The notes under the pieces are model-generated. The model saw only the letters and a list, made by a program, of their open reading frames with translations. It was not told the origin of the DNA and did not search any database. DNA of 64,000 bases from contig NZ_QXGH01000034.1 in the NCBI RefSeq assembly GCF_003515065.1, positions 1-64,000 of the forward strand, given 5' to 3'. Every line of letters starts with the position of its first letter. The first letter of the stretch is position 1. Below are positions 24,878-33,625 of this stretch, piece after piece. This DNA is from Nocardioides immobilis (GTDB taxonomy: Bacteria; Actinomycetota; Actinomycetes; Propionibacteriales; Nocardioidaceae). A program made the translations under genes and the position numbers.

Positions 24878-26526
24878 GTGCGATGAGCTCAACCGGCGCA
24901 GCAGGCGCGTGGTCCTACCGCACCGGCCCGTGGTTCGCGGCGTTCGGGCCGCGCGTCACGGTGCTGTTGCCCGAGTCGCAGCGCGACCAGGTCGTGGGGG
25001 TCTGGTCCCTCGTCGACGGCGGCGCCGCGTTCGACGAGGTGCTCGACGCGCTCCTCGCCTCCGGGTTGAGCCGGCTGCCGGGCTTCGTCCTGGTGAGCAC
25101 CGACGAGGGTCCCACCCGGGTGCTGCTGCGCGGCTCCGGGGTGAGCGCGACCCTCGCCACCGACGGTGAGGACGTGACGATCGACGGCGCCGCGGGCGGC
25201 ACCTGGGTCGAGCGCAGCGTCGAGGGCGTCACCTCGCTCACCGTGGCGCTGGCCGATGCCGACGTCGACGCCGAGCACGCCGAGACCGACTTCGGCGTCG
25301 TCACCGGCCTGGTCCGGGTCTCCCGGATCGACCGCCCGCCGTACGTCGAGCAGGCCGAGGCCGACGTGGCCGACGTGGCCGACGACGCCGAGGCGGCGCC
25401 GGTCATGGCCGGCGCGGAGGCTGTCGACGAGCCCGCCGAAGAGGCTGCCCAGGCCCAGGCTCCGGAGGAATCCGCAGACGACCAGATGCCTGACCTGGAC
25501 GCCGGCGGTGTGGTCGTGGCCGCCCCGTTCGGCGGTGCCTTGGCGGCGGACGCGGCTGCCGGCGACGACGTCGAGGCCGCAGACGGTGCGATGGCAGACG
25601 GCGCGGCGGCGAGCGACGACGCGATGGCCGCCGAGGCGGAGGTCGCGGCCGACGAGCCGTCGCCACTCGACGAGCCCGCGCCGTTCGACGAGCCGTCCGC
25701 GGAGGGCGAGTCGATGACGTCGGGCGAGCCCGAGATGGTGATGCCGCCGGGCGGCGACCCGCTCACCGACCCGATGCCCCACGCGCCCGCGCCGAGCGAC
25801 TGGGTGACGCCCTGGGACACCCCGCCGCCCCCCGCAGCGCCCGCTGCGCCCGCTGCGCCCGAGCCCGAGCCCGCCGACGAGCTGGCGATGACCGAGGAGA
25901 TGCCGGCCGCAGCCGACGAGTCCGCGATGGCCGACGAGGCTGCGCCGATGACCGACGACGCGCCCGCCACGCCCTCGGCGGAGGAGCCGGTGACCGAGTT
26001 CGCGCCGCCGTCGTACGCCCCGCCCCCGCCTGCCGCCGACGCACCGCCGGTCGACCTCCCGCCCCCGCCGCTGCCGGTGGGCTCCTGGGAGCCGATCGGT
26101 GCGTTCCCGCCCCCGCCGCCGGCCGCGCCCGAGCCCGTGGCGACGCCCCCAGCTGCGGGTGCACCGGAGGGTGACGCGGTCGCCAAGCTGATGATCAGCG
26201 ACGGCCAGCAGGTGCTCGTCGACCGGGTGATCCTGATCGGCCGGGCCCCGGAGGCGCGACGCTTCACCTCGACCGAGCAGCCGCACCTGGTGACGGTGCC
26301 GAGCCGCCTGCACGAGATCTCATCGACCCACGTCGAGGTGCGTCCAGGCACCGGAGCCGATCAGGGCAGCGCGGTCGTCACCGACATGGGCTCGACCAAC
26401 GGCACCGTGCTGGTGCAGCCCGGCCTCGGTCCTGAGGACCTCAAGCCCGGCATCGCCGTCCAGCTGGTGCCGGGGGCGATCATCAACCTCGGCGACGGGA
26501 TCACGATCCAGGTCACCCGCGCCTGA
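24874..26526 (+). CDS. FHA-domain protein with long acidic linker
   Basis: A 550-residue protein. The N-terminal ~155 residues form a globular domain I cannot name. Residues ~160-420 are a low-complexity Ala/Glu/Asp/Pro/Met linker. The C-terminus (~440-550) is a forkhead-associated domain with VILIGRAPEARRF, SRLHEISSTHVEV and DMGSTNGTVLVQPG, which binds phosphothreonine. It overlaps the phosphatase gene by four bases. It may be a substrate or scaffold reset by that phosphatase. Confidence 0.88.
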   Translation: MSAMSSTGAAGAWSYRTGPWFAAFGPRVTVLLPESQRDQVVGVWSLVDGGAAFDEVLDALLASGLSRLPGFVLVSTDEGPTRVLLRGSGVSATLATDGEDVTIDGAAGGTWVERSVEGVTSLTVALADADVDAEHAETDFGVVTGLVRVSRIDRPPYVEQAEADVADVADDAEAAPVMAGAEAVDEPAEEAAQAQAPEESADDQMPDLDAGGVVVAAPFGGALAADAAAGDDVEAADGAMADGAAASDDAMAAEAEVAADEPSPLDEPAPFDEPSAEGESMTSGEPEMVMPPGGDPLTDPMPHAPAPSDWVTPWDTPPPPAAPAAPAAPEPEPADELAMTEEMPAAADESAMADEAAPMTDDAPATPSAEEPVTEFAPPSYAPPPPAADAPPVDLPPPPLPVGSWEPIGAFPPPPPAAPEPVATPPAAGAPEGDAVAKLMISDGQQVLVDRVILIGRAPEARRFTSTEQPHLVTVPSRLHEISSTHVEVRPGTGADQGSAVVTDMGSTNGTVLVQPGLGPEDLKPGIAVQLVPGAIINLGDGITIQVTRA

Positions 26527-26535
26527 CCTCGGGCG

Positions 26536-27135
26536 TCAGCCGCGCGCCCACTCCTCGCGCAGCAGGCCGTAGACAGCGCTGTCGCTCCAGGTTCCGTCGG
26601 CCTCCGGCCAGTCCTGACGCAGGTGCGCCTCGAGGGTCATCCCGAGGCGCTTGCACAACGCCGCCGACCGCTCGTTGCGAGGGTCCAGGTTCGCGTAGAG
26701 CCGGTGCAGCGGGTAGTGGTCGAAGGCCAGCGCGATGAGGGCGCGGGCGGCCTCGGTGGCGAAGCCGCGACCGGCGTACGCCGGCGCGAACGCCCAGCCG
26801 ACCTCGGCCACCGACGGCGGGCTCTGGTCGTCGGTACGGGTGCGAAGTCGCAGCATGACGTCGCCGACGAGCACGCCGTCGTGGACGACGGCCAGCGCAA
26901 GCACGTCGTCGGGCTCCGACGGCGCGAGCCGCTCGGCCATCCGTGCGACCCGGTCCGCCAACGCCGCCTCGTCGGCGGGCGGGAACGGCAGGTAGCGGCA
27001 GACCTCCGGATCCATGTAGTAGCGCAGGGCATCGAGGTCGGCTGCGGTGATGTAGCGCAGCAGCAGGCGCTCGGTGCGGACCGGCAAGGGAGGCGGCGCC
27101 AGCCTCGGCGCCGTGGCGACCTCGGCGTGGGTCAT
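26536..27135 (-). CDS. GNAT-family N-acetyltransferase
   Basis: A 199-residue acetyltransferase of the RimJ/RimL type, beginning near MTHAEVATAPRLAPP at ATG 27135. TERLLLRYITAADLDALRYY is the family N-terminus; GWAFAPAYAGRGFATEAARALIALAF contains the acetyl-CoA loop; LDPRNERSAALCKRLGMTLE is the closing motif. ATG overlaps the protease gene's stop (ATGA), so the two are translationally coupled. Acceptor unknown. Confidence 0.9.
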   Translation of the reverse strand: MTHAEVATAPRLAPPPLPVRTERLLLRYITAADLDALRYYMDPEVCRYLPFPPADEAALADRVARMAERLAPSEPDDVLALAVVHDGVLVGDVMLRLRTRTDDQSPPSVAEVGWAFAPAYAGRGFATEAARALIALAFDHYPLHRLYANLDPRNERSAALCKRLGMTLEAHLRQDWPEADGTWSDSAVYGLLREEWARG

Positions 27136-29222
27136 CGGGTGATCACCACGGCCAGGCGGGTCTCGTCTCCGTGCGCACTGTTCCAGGCGACCGTGCCCTT
27201 GTCGGTCGCGCGGGGAGCGGCCGGCAGGCTGATCGTGAAGGTCATCGTCCGGCCCGGACGGACCAGCCCGGCCGACGGGGTGATGTGCACCGGGCTGTCG
27301 AACCCGACGAGGTGGGTGGTCAGCCACAGCGGCCGGGGGCCGGTGTTGGTGATGGTGCGTCGCACGACCAGGCGTCCGGTGCGCATCAGCGCCTGCGGCA
27401 GGTCGAGGTCGGCGCGCCGGCCCACCAGCCAGCCCCGGTAGTGGCGCGGGTCGACGAGGTAGGCGATCGGGGGCACCCGGCTGATCCGGACCTGTCCGGT
27501 GCCGCCGCGGAGCCCCGACTGGCGCCCGATCGGGGTGGTCGACGTGAGGAGCGCGGAACGGACCTCGGCGGGGGTGTTCCGCCGGTGGGAGAGGAGCAGC
27601 GCGGCGACGCCGCTCACGTGGGCGGTCGCTGTCGACGTACCGCTGACGACGTCCCAGCCGTCGGTCGTCGCCGCCAGGACGCCGGTGCCCGGGGCGACCA
27701 GGTCCGGCTTGATCACCGACCAGGTCGGGTCGCCGCCGCTGCTGAACCGGGCGACCCGCAGGGGAGCACGCTCGCGCCCGACGGACACCAGGCGGACCTC
27801 GGGGCGGCGGCGGTCGCTCGCCCACGCGCGCAGCGCGCGGCCGTCGCGGGCGGAGAGGTGGACGGTCGGTACGGCGTGGAGGTCGGCGTCGGTCGAGCCG
27901 GCAGCCGTGTTGACCAGCACCATGCCGGCGCCGTCGGCGAGCCGCACGGTCATCGACTTCTCGACCCTCGCCACGTCCCCGCGCTCACAGAGGACGACCG
28001 CTTCGTGGACCTTCCGGGCGTCGAGGCTGCCGGGAGCGCAGATGGCCGCGTCGGCGCGGCTGACGCCGGGCGCGGCCGCGTCCTCGCCGAGGACGAGGGG
28101 AGCGGGGCGCACCGGGGCTGTCGCCGCCATGGCGCCCTCGAGCCGGGGACCGTTGGCGGCCACCACGGCACCGACCCGTCGCGCGGACATCGACGCGCCG
28201 ACGGTGATCACCCAGGGTGACGGGTGCGCGGCGTACGCCGCCGACCCGCTGTTCCCCGCGGCGGCGGTCACGACGATGCCGGCCTCGGTCGCGCCCAGCA
28301 GGGCTCGCTCGACGGTGTCGATGGTGCCGGAGGGACCGCCGACGGACAGGTTGAGTACGTCGACGCGGTCGCTCGTGGCGCGGTCGATCGCCGCGACCAG
28401 ATCGGCGGTGGCGCAGCCGTCGTCGTCCGGGTCCGGCGCCGACCAGCAGGCCTTGTAGACGGCGATCCGGGCGCGCGGCGCCACGCCGGAGAACCGGCCG
28501 AGCCGGTGCTGCCCGGAACGGACCGCGACGTCGCTGGTGCCGGCGGCGATCGACGCGCTCGCGGTGCCATGTCCGTCGGTGTCGCGGGGCGAGAGCGCGG
28601 AGGCCGACCGCAGCGCGTCGGCCCCGAACCCGTCGACGTAGAACTGCGCGCCGACGACCTTCGCCGAGCAGTCGGTCTCGGCCCAGCCGCCGTCGTCGGG
28701 GGCGTCGGTGCAGCTGCCGGCGAACCGTCGCGGCGTGCGGCCGAGCGCCGCCACCTCGGAGAAGGCCGCGCTCGCAGGATCGATGCCGGTGTCGACGAAG
28801 CCGATCACGGTGCCCGCGCCGCCCGTCCGGTCCGCACGCCGATCCGGCCGGGTGGCCGACCCCGCCGGCGCGCTGGCGACCCTGGCCAGCGGACGGACGG
28901 CGTTCTCCTCGACCAGAGCGACCCGGTCGTCACCGACGAGCGCTTCGTGCTGCGCCTCGGTCAGCTCGACGGCGAACCCGTTGAGCGCGGTCGTCCACTG
29001 GTAGACGGGATCACCAGCCCCGATGTCGTCGAGGAGGTCGGCCTGGAGCGCGAGCATGCGCTGGGCGACCACGTCGGGAGCCGCTGCTCCCTGGCGGCCG
29101 GCGGTGCCCGGCCCGCGGAGCGTGACGAGGTGCAGGCTGGTGGAGTCGTCGTCCTCGGCGTGGCTGGGGACGGCGACGAGCGTCGATGCAGCGACGATCG
29201 CGGCGATCGCGGCGGCGCGCAT
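27132..29222 (-). CDS. Secreted subtilisin-like serine protease (S8)
   Basis: A 696-residue exported protease with an N-terminal signal peptide (MRAAAIAAIVAASTLVAVPS) and a propeptide before the catalytic domain. The triad is D144 (VIGFVDTGIDPAS), H218 (DTDGHGTA) and S530 (SGTSTATAHVSG). A protease-associated insert lies between H and S. The last ~150 residues are a beta-sandwich. ATG 29222 is chosen because GGAGGGG is just upstream and the signal peptide starts there. It is co-transcribed with the acetyltransferase downstream. Confidence 0.93.
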   Translation of the reverse strand: MRAAAIAAIVAASTLVAVPSHAEDDDSTSLHLVTLRGPGTAGRQGAAAPDVVAQRMLALQADLLDDIGAGDPVYQWTTALNGFAVELTEAQHEALVGDDRVALVEENAVRPLARVASAPAGSATRPDRRADRTGGAGTVIGFVDTGIDPASAAFSEVAALGRTPRRFAGSCTDAPDDGGWAETDCSAKVVGAQFYVDGFGADALRSASALSPRDTDGHGTASASIAAGTSDVAVRSGQHRLGRFSGVAPRARIAVYKACWSAPDPDDDGCATADLVAAIDRATSDRVDVLNLSVGGPSGTIDTVERALLGATEAGIVVTAAAGNSGSAAYAAHPSPWVITVGASMSARRVGAVVAANGPRLEGAMAATAPVRPAPLVLGEDAAAPGVSRADAAICAPGSLDARKVHEAVVLCERGDVARVEKSMTVRLADGAGMVLVNTAAGSTDADLHAVPTVHLSARDGRALRAWASDRRRPEVRLVSVGRERAPLRVARFSSGGDPTWSVIKPDLVAPGTGVLAATTDGWDVVSGTSTATAHVSGVAALLLSHRRNTPAEVRSALLTSTTPIGRQSGLRGGTGQVRISRVPPIAYLVDPRHYRGWLVGRRADLDLPQALMRTGRLVVRRTITNTGPRPLWLTTHLVGFDSPVHITPSAGLVRPGRTMTFTISLPAAPRATDKGTVAWNSAHGDETRLAVVITR

Positions 29223-29405
29223 GCGTCCCCTCCTCCTGTGCCGGCCCGCCCTCACGGCGCCGGAACGGTCCATTGTGTCCCAGCGCACCAGGCCTGAGAA
29301 GTCCTGACGGAGAAAGCCGTTCGTGGTCCGTCGGCCCGATGTCCTACGCTTTCAGGTCGCGCCCCGGACCGACCGGGGCCCCGCTGCGAGAGAAGGGTCG
29401 AGACC

Positions 29406-29801
29406 GTGCCGACTGGCAAGGTGAAGTGGTACGACGCGGAGAAGGGCTTCGGCTTCCTCTCCCAGCCCGAGGGCGCGGACGTCTACGTCCGCTCCGACGC
29501 GCTGCCCGAGGGCGTCACGACCCTGAAGGCCGGGACCCGCGTGGAGTTCGGCATCGCGCAGGGCCGCCGAGGCGACCAGGCGCTCCAGGTCAAGGTGCTC
29601 GACGCTCCGGCCTCGGTCGCGCGCAACCAGTCCCAGGCGAAGCGGAAGAAGCCCGAGGAGATGGTTCCGATCGTGGAGGACCTGATCCGTCTCCTCGACG
29701 GCGTCGGCGAGGCCTACCGCCACGGCCGCCACCCGGACCGTCGTACGTCGCAGCCCGTGGCCAAGCTGCTGCGCGCGCTGGCCGACGAGCTCGAGGCCTG
29801 A
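29406..29801 (+). CDS. Cold-shock domain protein, extended form
   Basis: A 131-residue single-strand nucleic acid-binding protein. N-terminal cold-shock domain with GKVKWYDAEKGFGFLSQPEG (RNP1) and ADVYVRSDALPEG (RNP2-like, with VYVR in place of the usual VFVH). Residues ~70-131 add a charged helical tail not found in short CspA proteins. GTG start at 29406. It may act as an RNA chaperone. It converges with the MFS gene. Confidence 0.93.
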   Translation: MPTGKVKWYDAEKGFGFLSQPEGADVYVRSDALPEGVTTLKAGTRVEFGIAQGRRGDQALQVKVLDAPASVARNQSQAKRKKPEEMVPIVEDLIRLLDGVGEAYRHGRHPDRRTSQPVAKLLRALADELEA

Positions 29802-29810
29802 GCGAAGGCG

Positions 29811-31331
29811 TCACGCCCGCCCGGCCTGTCGAGGCGCCTCGACAGGCTCGGCGTGCGGACCCTCCGGCCGCTTCGGGGTGACCCGTAGCGCGAAGACGGC
29901 CCAGCCGACGACGATGAGCGCTGCCGTCGGCAGCCCGAGCGTCGGGAACCACGACATGATGACGCCGAGGAACCCGCCGATCACCCACGCCATCTGCAGC
30001 GTGGTGTCGCCACGGGCGAACGCGCTCGCGTGCGCCCGGACCGGGACCTCGGTCTGGATGGTCGAGTCGAGGGACACCTTGGCCAGGTACTGCATGAGAC
30101 CGGCCGTCAGGCCGAGCGCCACCAAGGTGAGCAGCTCGTAGAACACCGCCGCGACGACGAGGATCGCGACGTCGGCGAGCAACGCGACGATCACCATGAT
30201 CGACGGGTTGATCTTCTTCGCCAGCGAGGCGACGAGGATGCCGAGGGTGTTGCCGAGGCCGGCTGCGCCGATCACCAGGCCGAGGAGGAGCGTCGTCTTG
30301 TCCTCCCACCCGTCGATCGGGTCGGTGCGGAGCACGAACGCCATGTACATCGTCAGGAACCCCGACAGCAGGCGTGGCCCGCAGTTGGCGCGGAGCGCGA
30401 ACGCGACCTTCGGTGGGAGGCCTCGCCGGCGCGGGCCGCCGGTCTTCCCGGCGGGGATCGGCACCTCTCCCTCGGTCTCGTCGACCTTCGCCGGCAGCAG
30501 GATCGCCGCGACGGTGCCCAGCACGAAGACCAGGAACGCGAAGCGCAGCGCCCACTCGGGACCGAAGTAGGCGGCGCCGCCGGCCAACGGCGCGGAGACG
30601 GCGGCGCCGACGACACCGGCCAGGGAGACCCGGCCGTTGGCCTTGACCAGGGTGATCTCCGGCGGCAGGAGTCGGGGCACTGCGGCGGCCTTGGCGACGC
30701 CGTACCCCTTCGACGAGATGAGGACGCCGAGCGCGGCCGGGTAGAACCACAGCGAGTCGGTGGTGACGGCGCCGGCGATGACCCAGCACAGGAACGCTCG
30801 CACGGCGAACGTGGCACCGATGGCCCATCTGCGGCCATGGCTGAACCGGTCGAGGAACGGGCCGAGCAGCGGGGCGACCACGGCGAACGGCAGCATCGTC
30901 AGGCCGAGGAAGAGCAGGACCGGGCCGCGCTGCTCGCTCGTCGCCCCCGCGAAGAAGATGGTGCCGGCGAGGGCGATCGCGAACGCGGCGTCGCCGGCCG
31001 CGTTGCACGCGTGCAGCTCGATCAGCCGGTTGAGACCGGAGCGGTCGGCGCCCTGCGCGCCGGCGGCCCTGCGCGCATGCCGGAAGGTGGCGCGGCTGAA
31101 TCGCCCGGTGCCCCGCGCGACACCGCGCAGCCCCCGCGCGGTCGCCAGCGCCCCGGTGCCGACGCTCTGCCCCACGGTGCGTGCCGGGACCTCGTCGGCC
31201 GGGACCATCGTGGGCGGCGTCTCGTCCGACGGGGGCGGCGGGTACGCCGACGGCGGTGGCGGGGGAGGAGGGGGGTACGACGACCCGCCGGCCCCGCTCG
31301 GGGGCGGGTGCTCGGGCGGCTGGGACGTCAC
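29811..31331 (-). CDS. MFS transporter with proline-rich N-terminus
   Basis: A 506-residue major facilitator protein starting at GTG 31331. The first ~90 residues are a cytoplasmic proline/glycine-rich segment (SSYPPPPPPPPSAYPPPPSD). About 12 transmembrane helices follow. The C-terminus VTPKRPEGPHAEPVEAPRQA is encoded partly by a palindromic repeat (29825-29846), so its tail may be repeat-derived. It is divergent from the DUF3027 gene. The substrate is unknown. Confidence 0.85.
   Translation of the reverse strand: MTSQPPEHPPPSGAGGSSYPPPPPPPPSAYPPPPSDETPPTMVPADEVPARTVGQSVGTGALATARGLRGVARGTGRFSRATFRHARRAAGAQGADRSGLNRLIELHACNAAGDAAFAIALAGTIFFAGATSEQRGPVLLFLGLTMLPFAVVAPLLGPFLDRFSHGRRWAIGATFAVRAFLCWVIAGAVTTDSLWFYPAALGVLISSKGYGVAKAAAVPRLLPPEITLVKANGRVSLAGVVGAAVSAPLAGGAAYFGPEWALRFAFLVFVLGTVAAILLPAKVDETEGEVPIPAGKTGGPRRRGLPPKVAFALRANCGPRLLSGFLTMYMAFVLRTDPIDGWEDKTTLLLGLVIGAAGLGNTLGILVASLAKKINPSIMVIVALLADVAILVVAAVFYELLTLVALGLTAGLMQYLAKVSLDSTIQTEVPVRAHASAFARGDTTLQMAWVIGGFLGVIMSWFPTLGLPTAALIVVGWAVFALRVTPKRPEGPHAEPVEAPRQAGRA
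29825..29846. repeat. Perfect 22-bp palindrome at the end of the MFS gene
   Basis: CCTGTCGAGGC immediately followed by its reverse complement GCCTCGACAGG. It lies between the converging cold-shock and MFS genes, inside the last codons of the MFS gene. The form CCTGTCGAGG resembles extragenic palindromes common in high-GC Actinobacteria. It may serve as a shared transcription stop. Confidence 0.75.
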
Positions 31332-31376
31332 GTGCCTATCTTGCCTGCTGGGGCCGACGTGACGAGCACCTCCCCG

Positions 31377-32171
31377 ATGGGGGAAACTCCTCGGGTGACG
31401 ACTATCGAGCGCAAGACGACGGACGCTGTGGCCGTTGCCGCCGTCGACGAGGCTCGCGCTGCGCTGCTCGACGACGTCGACGCCGCCGATGTCGGCGACT
31501 ACCTCGGTCACCAGATCGAGGGCCCGCGCGTCGTCACCCACCTGTTCAGCTGCGCCCGCCGTGGCTACGTCGGCTGGCAGTGGGCCGTCACCCTCACCCG
31601 CGCCTCCCGGCAGAAGCGGGTCACCGTCGCCGAGGTCGTGCTGCTGCCCGGCCCCGAGGCGATCGTCGCGCCGCCGTGGGTGCCCTACCGCGAGCGGATC
31701 CAGCCGGGCGACCTGTCGCCGGGCGACCTGCTGCCGGTCGCCGACGACGACCCGCGACTGGTGCCGACGTACTCCTTCGGCGACGACCCGCTCGACTCCG
31801 ACGCCAAGGCCCAGGTGCGCCAGGTGGCCAAGGACCTCGGCCTCGGCCGGGTCCGCACCCTGTCACCGGAGGGCCGCGACCTCGCGGCCGAGCGGTGGTA
31901 CGACGGCGACGGCGGCCCCGACTCGCCGGTGGCCAAGTCCGCGCCCGAGACCTGCACGTCGTGCGGCTTCCTCGTCCGGATCGCCGGCCCGCTGTCCGAG
32001 CTCTTCGGCGTCTGCGCCAACGGCGACGCCAACGACGACGGCCGCGTGGTCTCGTTCGACCACGGGTGCGGTGCGCACTCCGAGGTCCGCCTGAGCAAGC
32101 GGCACGCGCCGGTCCCGCCCGCGCCCCCCGTCGTCGACAACCTGAGTCACGACAACCTCGAGACCTTCTGA
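31377..32171 (+). CDS. DUF3027 domain-containing protein
   Basis: A 264-residue protein when started at ATG 31377; GTG 31359 or GTG 31395 are also in frame and the Shine-Dalgarno evidence is weak. Conserved DUF3027 segments include VVTHLFSCARRGYVGWQWAV and VLLPGPEAIVAPPWVPY; a zinc-binding pattern is visible near the C-terminus (CTSCGF ... DHGCGAHSE). The family is conserved across Actinobacteria without a known role. It is divergent from the MFS transporter and often sits near a cold-shock gene, as here. Confidence 0.9.
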   Translation: MGETPRVTTIERKTTDAVAVAAVDEARAALLDDVDAADVGDYLGHQIEGPRVVTHLFSCARRGYVGWQWAVTLTRASRQKRVTVAEVVLLPGPEAIVAPPWVPYRERIQPGDLSPGDLLPVADDDPRLVPTYSFGDDPLDSDAKAQVRQVAKDLGLGRVRTLSPEGRDLAAERWYDGDGGPDSPVAKSAPETCTSCGFLVRIAGPLSELFGVCANGDANDDGRVVSFDHGCGAHSEVRLSKRHAPVPPAPPVVDNLSHDNLETF

Positions 32172-32175
32172 GCGG

Positions 32176-32799
32176 CTACGTAGCGGCGCGCAGGATCCAC
32201 ACGGCGTACTGGTCGTCGACCGGCCGCAGGTCGTAGCCGCCGAACCGGTGGTCGACGAGCAGCCCCGCCTGCGCGACCTCAGCAGCGAACTGCTCGGGCG
32301 TCACCCGGCGGGCGGTCTCCGGGCCGCCCTGCAGGTGGAAGCCGACCAGGATCCGCCCGTCCGGCCTCAGCAGCTCTCCGAGCCGGCGCAGCACAGCGAC
32401 CTCGGTGCCGTCCGCCACGAACGTGACCACGTTGCCGACGCACACGACCAGGTCGAACGCGTTGGGCGCACCGGCCGCGGCGAGGACGTCGTCGGTGAGG
32501 CCGAGGATGTCGTGGGGGAGTACGGCGAGGTCCGGGTACATCTGTCGGGACTGCTCGACCAGGCGGTGGTCCGGCTCCGCCGCGACGACCCGGTGGCCGC
32601 GGGACTGGAGATAGGCGGCCACCCGCCCCATGCCCGAGCCGGCGTCGAGGATCCGCGCGTGGCGCGGGACCAGGGTGTCGGCCAGCCTGGCCTCGCCGTC
32701 CACGTCCGCGCCGGACTCGACCAGCTCGGCGAACCTCCGGGCGTACCCGGTGTTCTTCTCGCCGCCCTGCTCCCAGCGTGAGAGCGGAGCGTCACTCAT
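32176..32799 (-). CDS. Class I SAM-dependent methyltransferase
   Basis: A 207-residue methyltransferase. Motif I is ILDAGSGMGRVAAYL (residues ~50-64), followed by VVAAEPDHRLVE and the catalytic-loop region FDLVVCVGNVVTF. The acceptor is unknown. ATG 32799 overlaps the stop region of the DUF2530 gene by eight bases, so the two are co-transcribed. It converges with DUF3027. Confidence 0.88.
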   Translation of the reverse strand: MSDAPLSRWEQGGEKNTGYARRFAELVESGADVDGEARLADTLVPRHARILDAGSGMGRVAAYLQSRGHRVVAAEPDHRLVEQSRQMYPDLAVLPHDILGLTDDVLAAAGAPNAFDLVVCVGNVVTFVADGTEVAVLRRLGELLRPDGRILVGFHLQGGPETARRVTPEQFAAEVAQAGLLVDHRFGGYDLRPVDDQYAVWILRAAT

Positions 32800-33082
32800 C
32801 GGCAGCGGCGAGCTCGGTGCGGTAGCGGCGCCGGCGCTTGCAGTACTCCATGCCGAGCAGGCCCAGGCCGACGCCGGTGAGGCACATCCACAGCAGCCAG
32901 GTGTGTCCGGACTCCTCGAGCCGGCCGTAGAACGGCAGCAGTCCGAGGAAGCCGAGGAAGAACAGCGCGGTGCCGACCTGGACCGTTCGCACCCCGTCGA
33001 CGTCGAGTGGTTCGACCGGGGCGATCAGGTAGGTCCGGTTGCCGATCTCGTGGTGCGTCGGCTGTTCGTCACGCAGGTCCAC
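32792..33082 (-). CDS. DUF2530 membrane protein
   Basis: A 96-residue protein starting at GTG 33082. Two hydrophobic helices (TALFFLGFLGLLPFYG and LLWMCLTGVGLGLLGM) flank a short loop, and the C-terminus is basic (CKRRRRYRTELAAADE). Matches DUF2530, a small actinobacterial membrane family. It precedes the methyltransferase and is divergent from the MarR gene. Confidence 0.85.
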   Translation of the reverse strand: MDLRDEQPTHHEIGNRTYLIAPVEPLDVDGVRTVQVGTALFFLGFLGLLPFYGRLEESGHTWLLWMCLTGVGLGLLGMEYCKRRRRYRTELAAADE

Positions 33083-33121
33083 ATAGCCACGTTACCGCTC
33101 TGGCGCTCGACAGGGAATGAT

Positions 33122-33150
33122 TAGCAAGGGTAATGACTTATGCTAGTGAC
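33122..33150 (+). promoter_or_regulatory. MarR promoter with TAGCA/TGCTA inverted repeat; probable leaderless start
   Basis: TAGCA (33122-33126) and TGCTA (33141-33145) form an inverted repeat with a 14-base spacer, a possible operator. TATGCT at 33139-33144 resembles an actinobacterial -10 box (TAnnnT). The start codon follows six bases later, which would put transcription start at or next to the ATG at 33151. No Shine-Dalgarno is needed in that case. Confidence 0.5.
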
Positions 33151-33600
33151 ATGCCGACCCCCGAGAAAGCACTGCGCACCGACGGTGGGCTCGCCAGCGA
33201 GCTCCGCCTCTCGGTGATGCGGCTGCGCCGCCGACTGGCCGCGGAGCGCCATCCGGACAACCCGTTGAGCATGGGCCAGATGGCGGTCCTCGGCGCGCTC
33301 TACCGCAACGGCGACCAGACGGTCGGGGAGCTCGCGTCCCACGAGCGGGTGCAGCCCCCGAGCATAACCAGGACGGTCAACTGCCTGGCCGAGGACGGGT
33401 ACGTCACCCGGGGGCCGCACCCCACCGACGGCCGCCAGGTCGTGGTGACCCTGACCGACGAGGGGCGGGCCGTGCTGCTCGCCGACCGGGGAAGGCGCGA
33501 CGAGTGGCTGTCCCGGCGCCTGGCCGGCCTCACTGCCGAGGAGCGGGACGTGCTGCGCCGCGCGACGCCGATCCTGCAGCGCCTGGCCCAGACCGACTGA
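33151..33600 (+). CDS. MarR-family transcriptional regulator
   Basis: A 149-residue winged-helix regulator. Recognition segment QTVGELASHERVQPPSITRTVNCLAEDGYVTRG and wing HPTDGRQVVVTLTDEG. ATG 33151 (the upstream ATG at 33133 lies in the promoter region). It heads a MarR-MFS-NCS2 group, suggesting it controls the two transporters. The single cysteine (VNCLAE) sits in the recognition helix. Confidence 0.9.
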   Translation: MPTPEKALRTDGGLASELRLSVMRLRRRLAAERHPDNPLSMGQMAVLGALYRNGDQTVGELASHERVQPPSITRTVNCLAEDGYVTRGPHPTDGRQVVVTLTDEGRAVLLADRGRRDEWLSRRLAGLTAEERDVLRRATPILQRLAQTD

Positions 33601-33625
33601 CAACGAGACCGACGAGGAGCCCACG

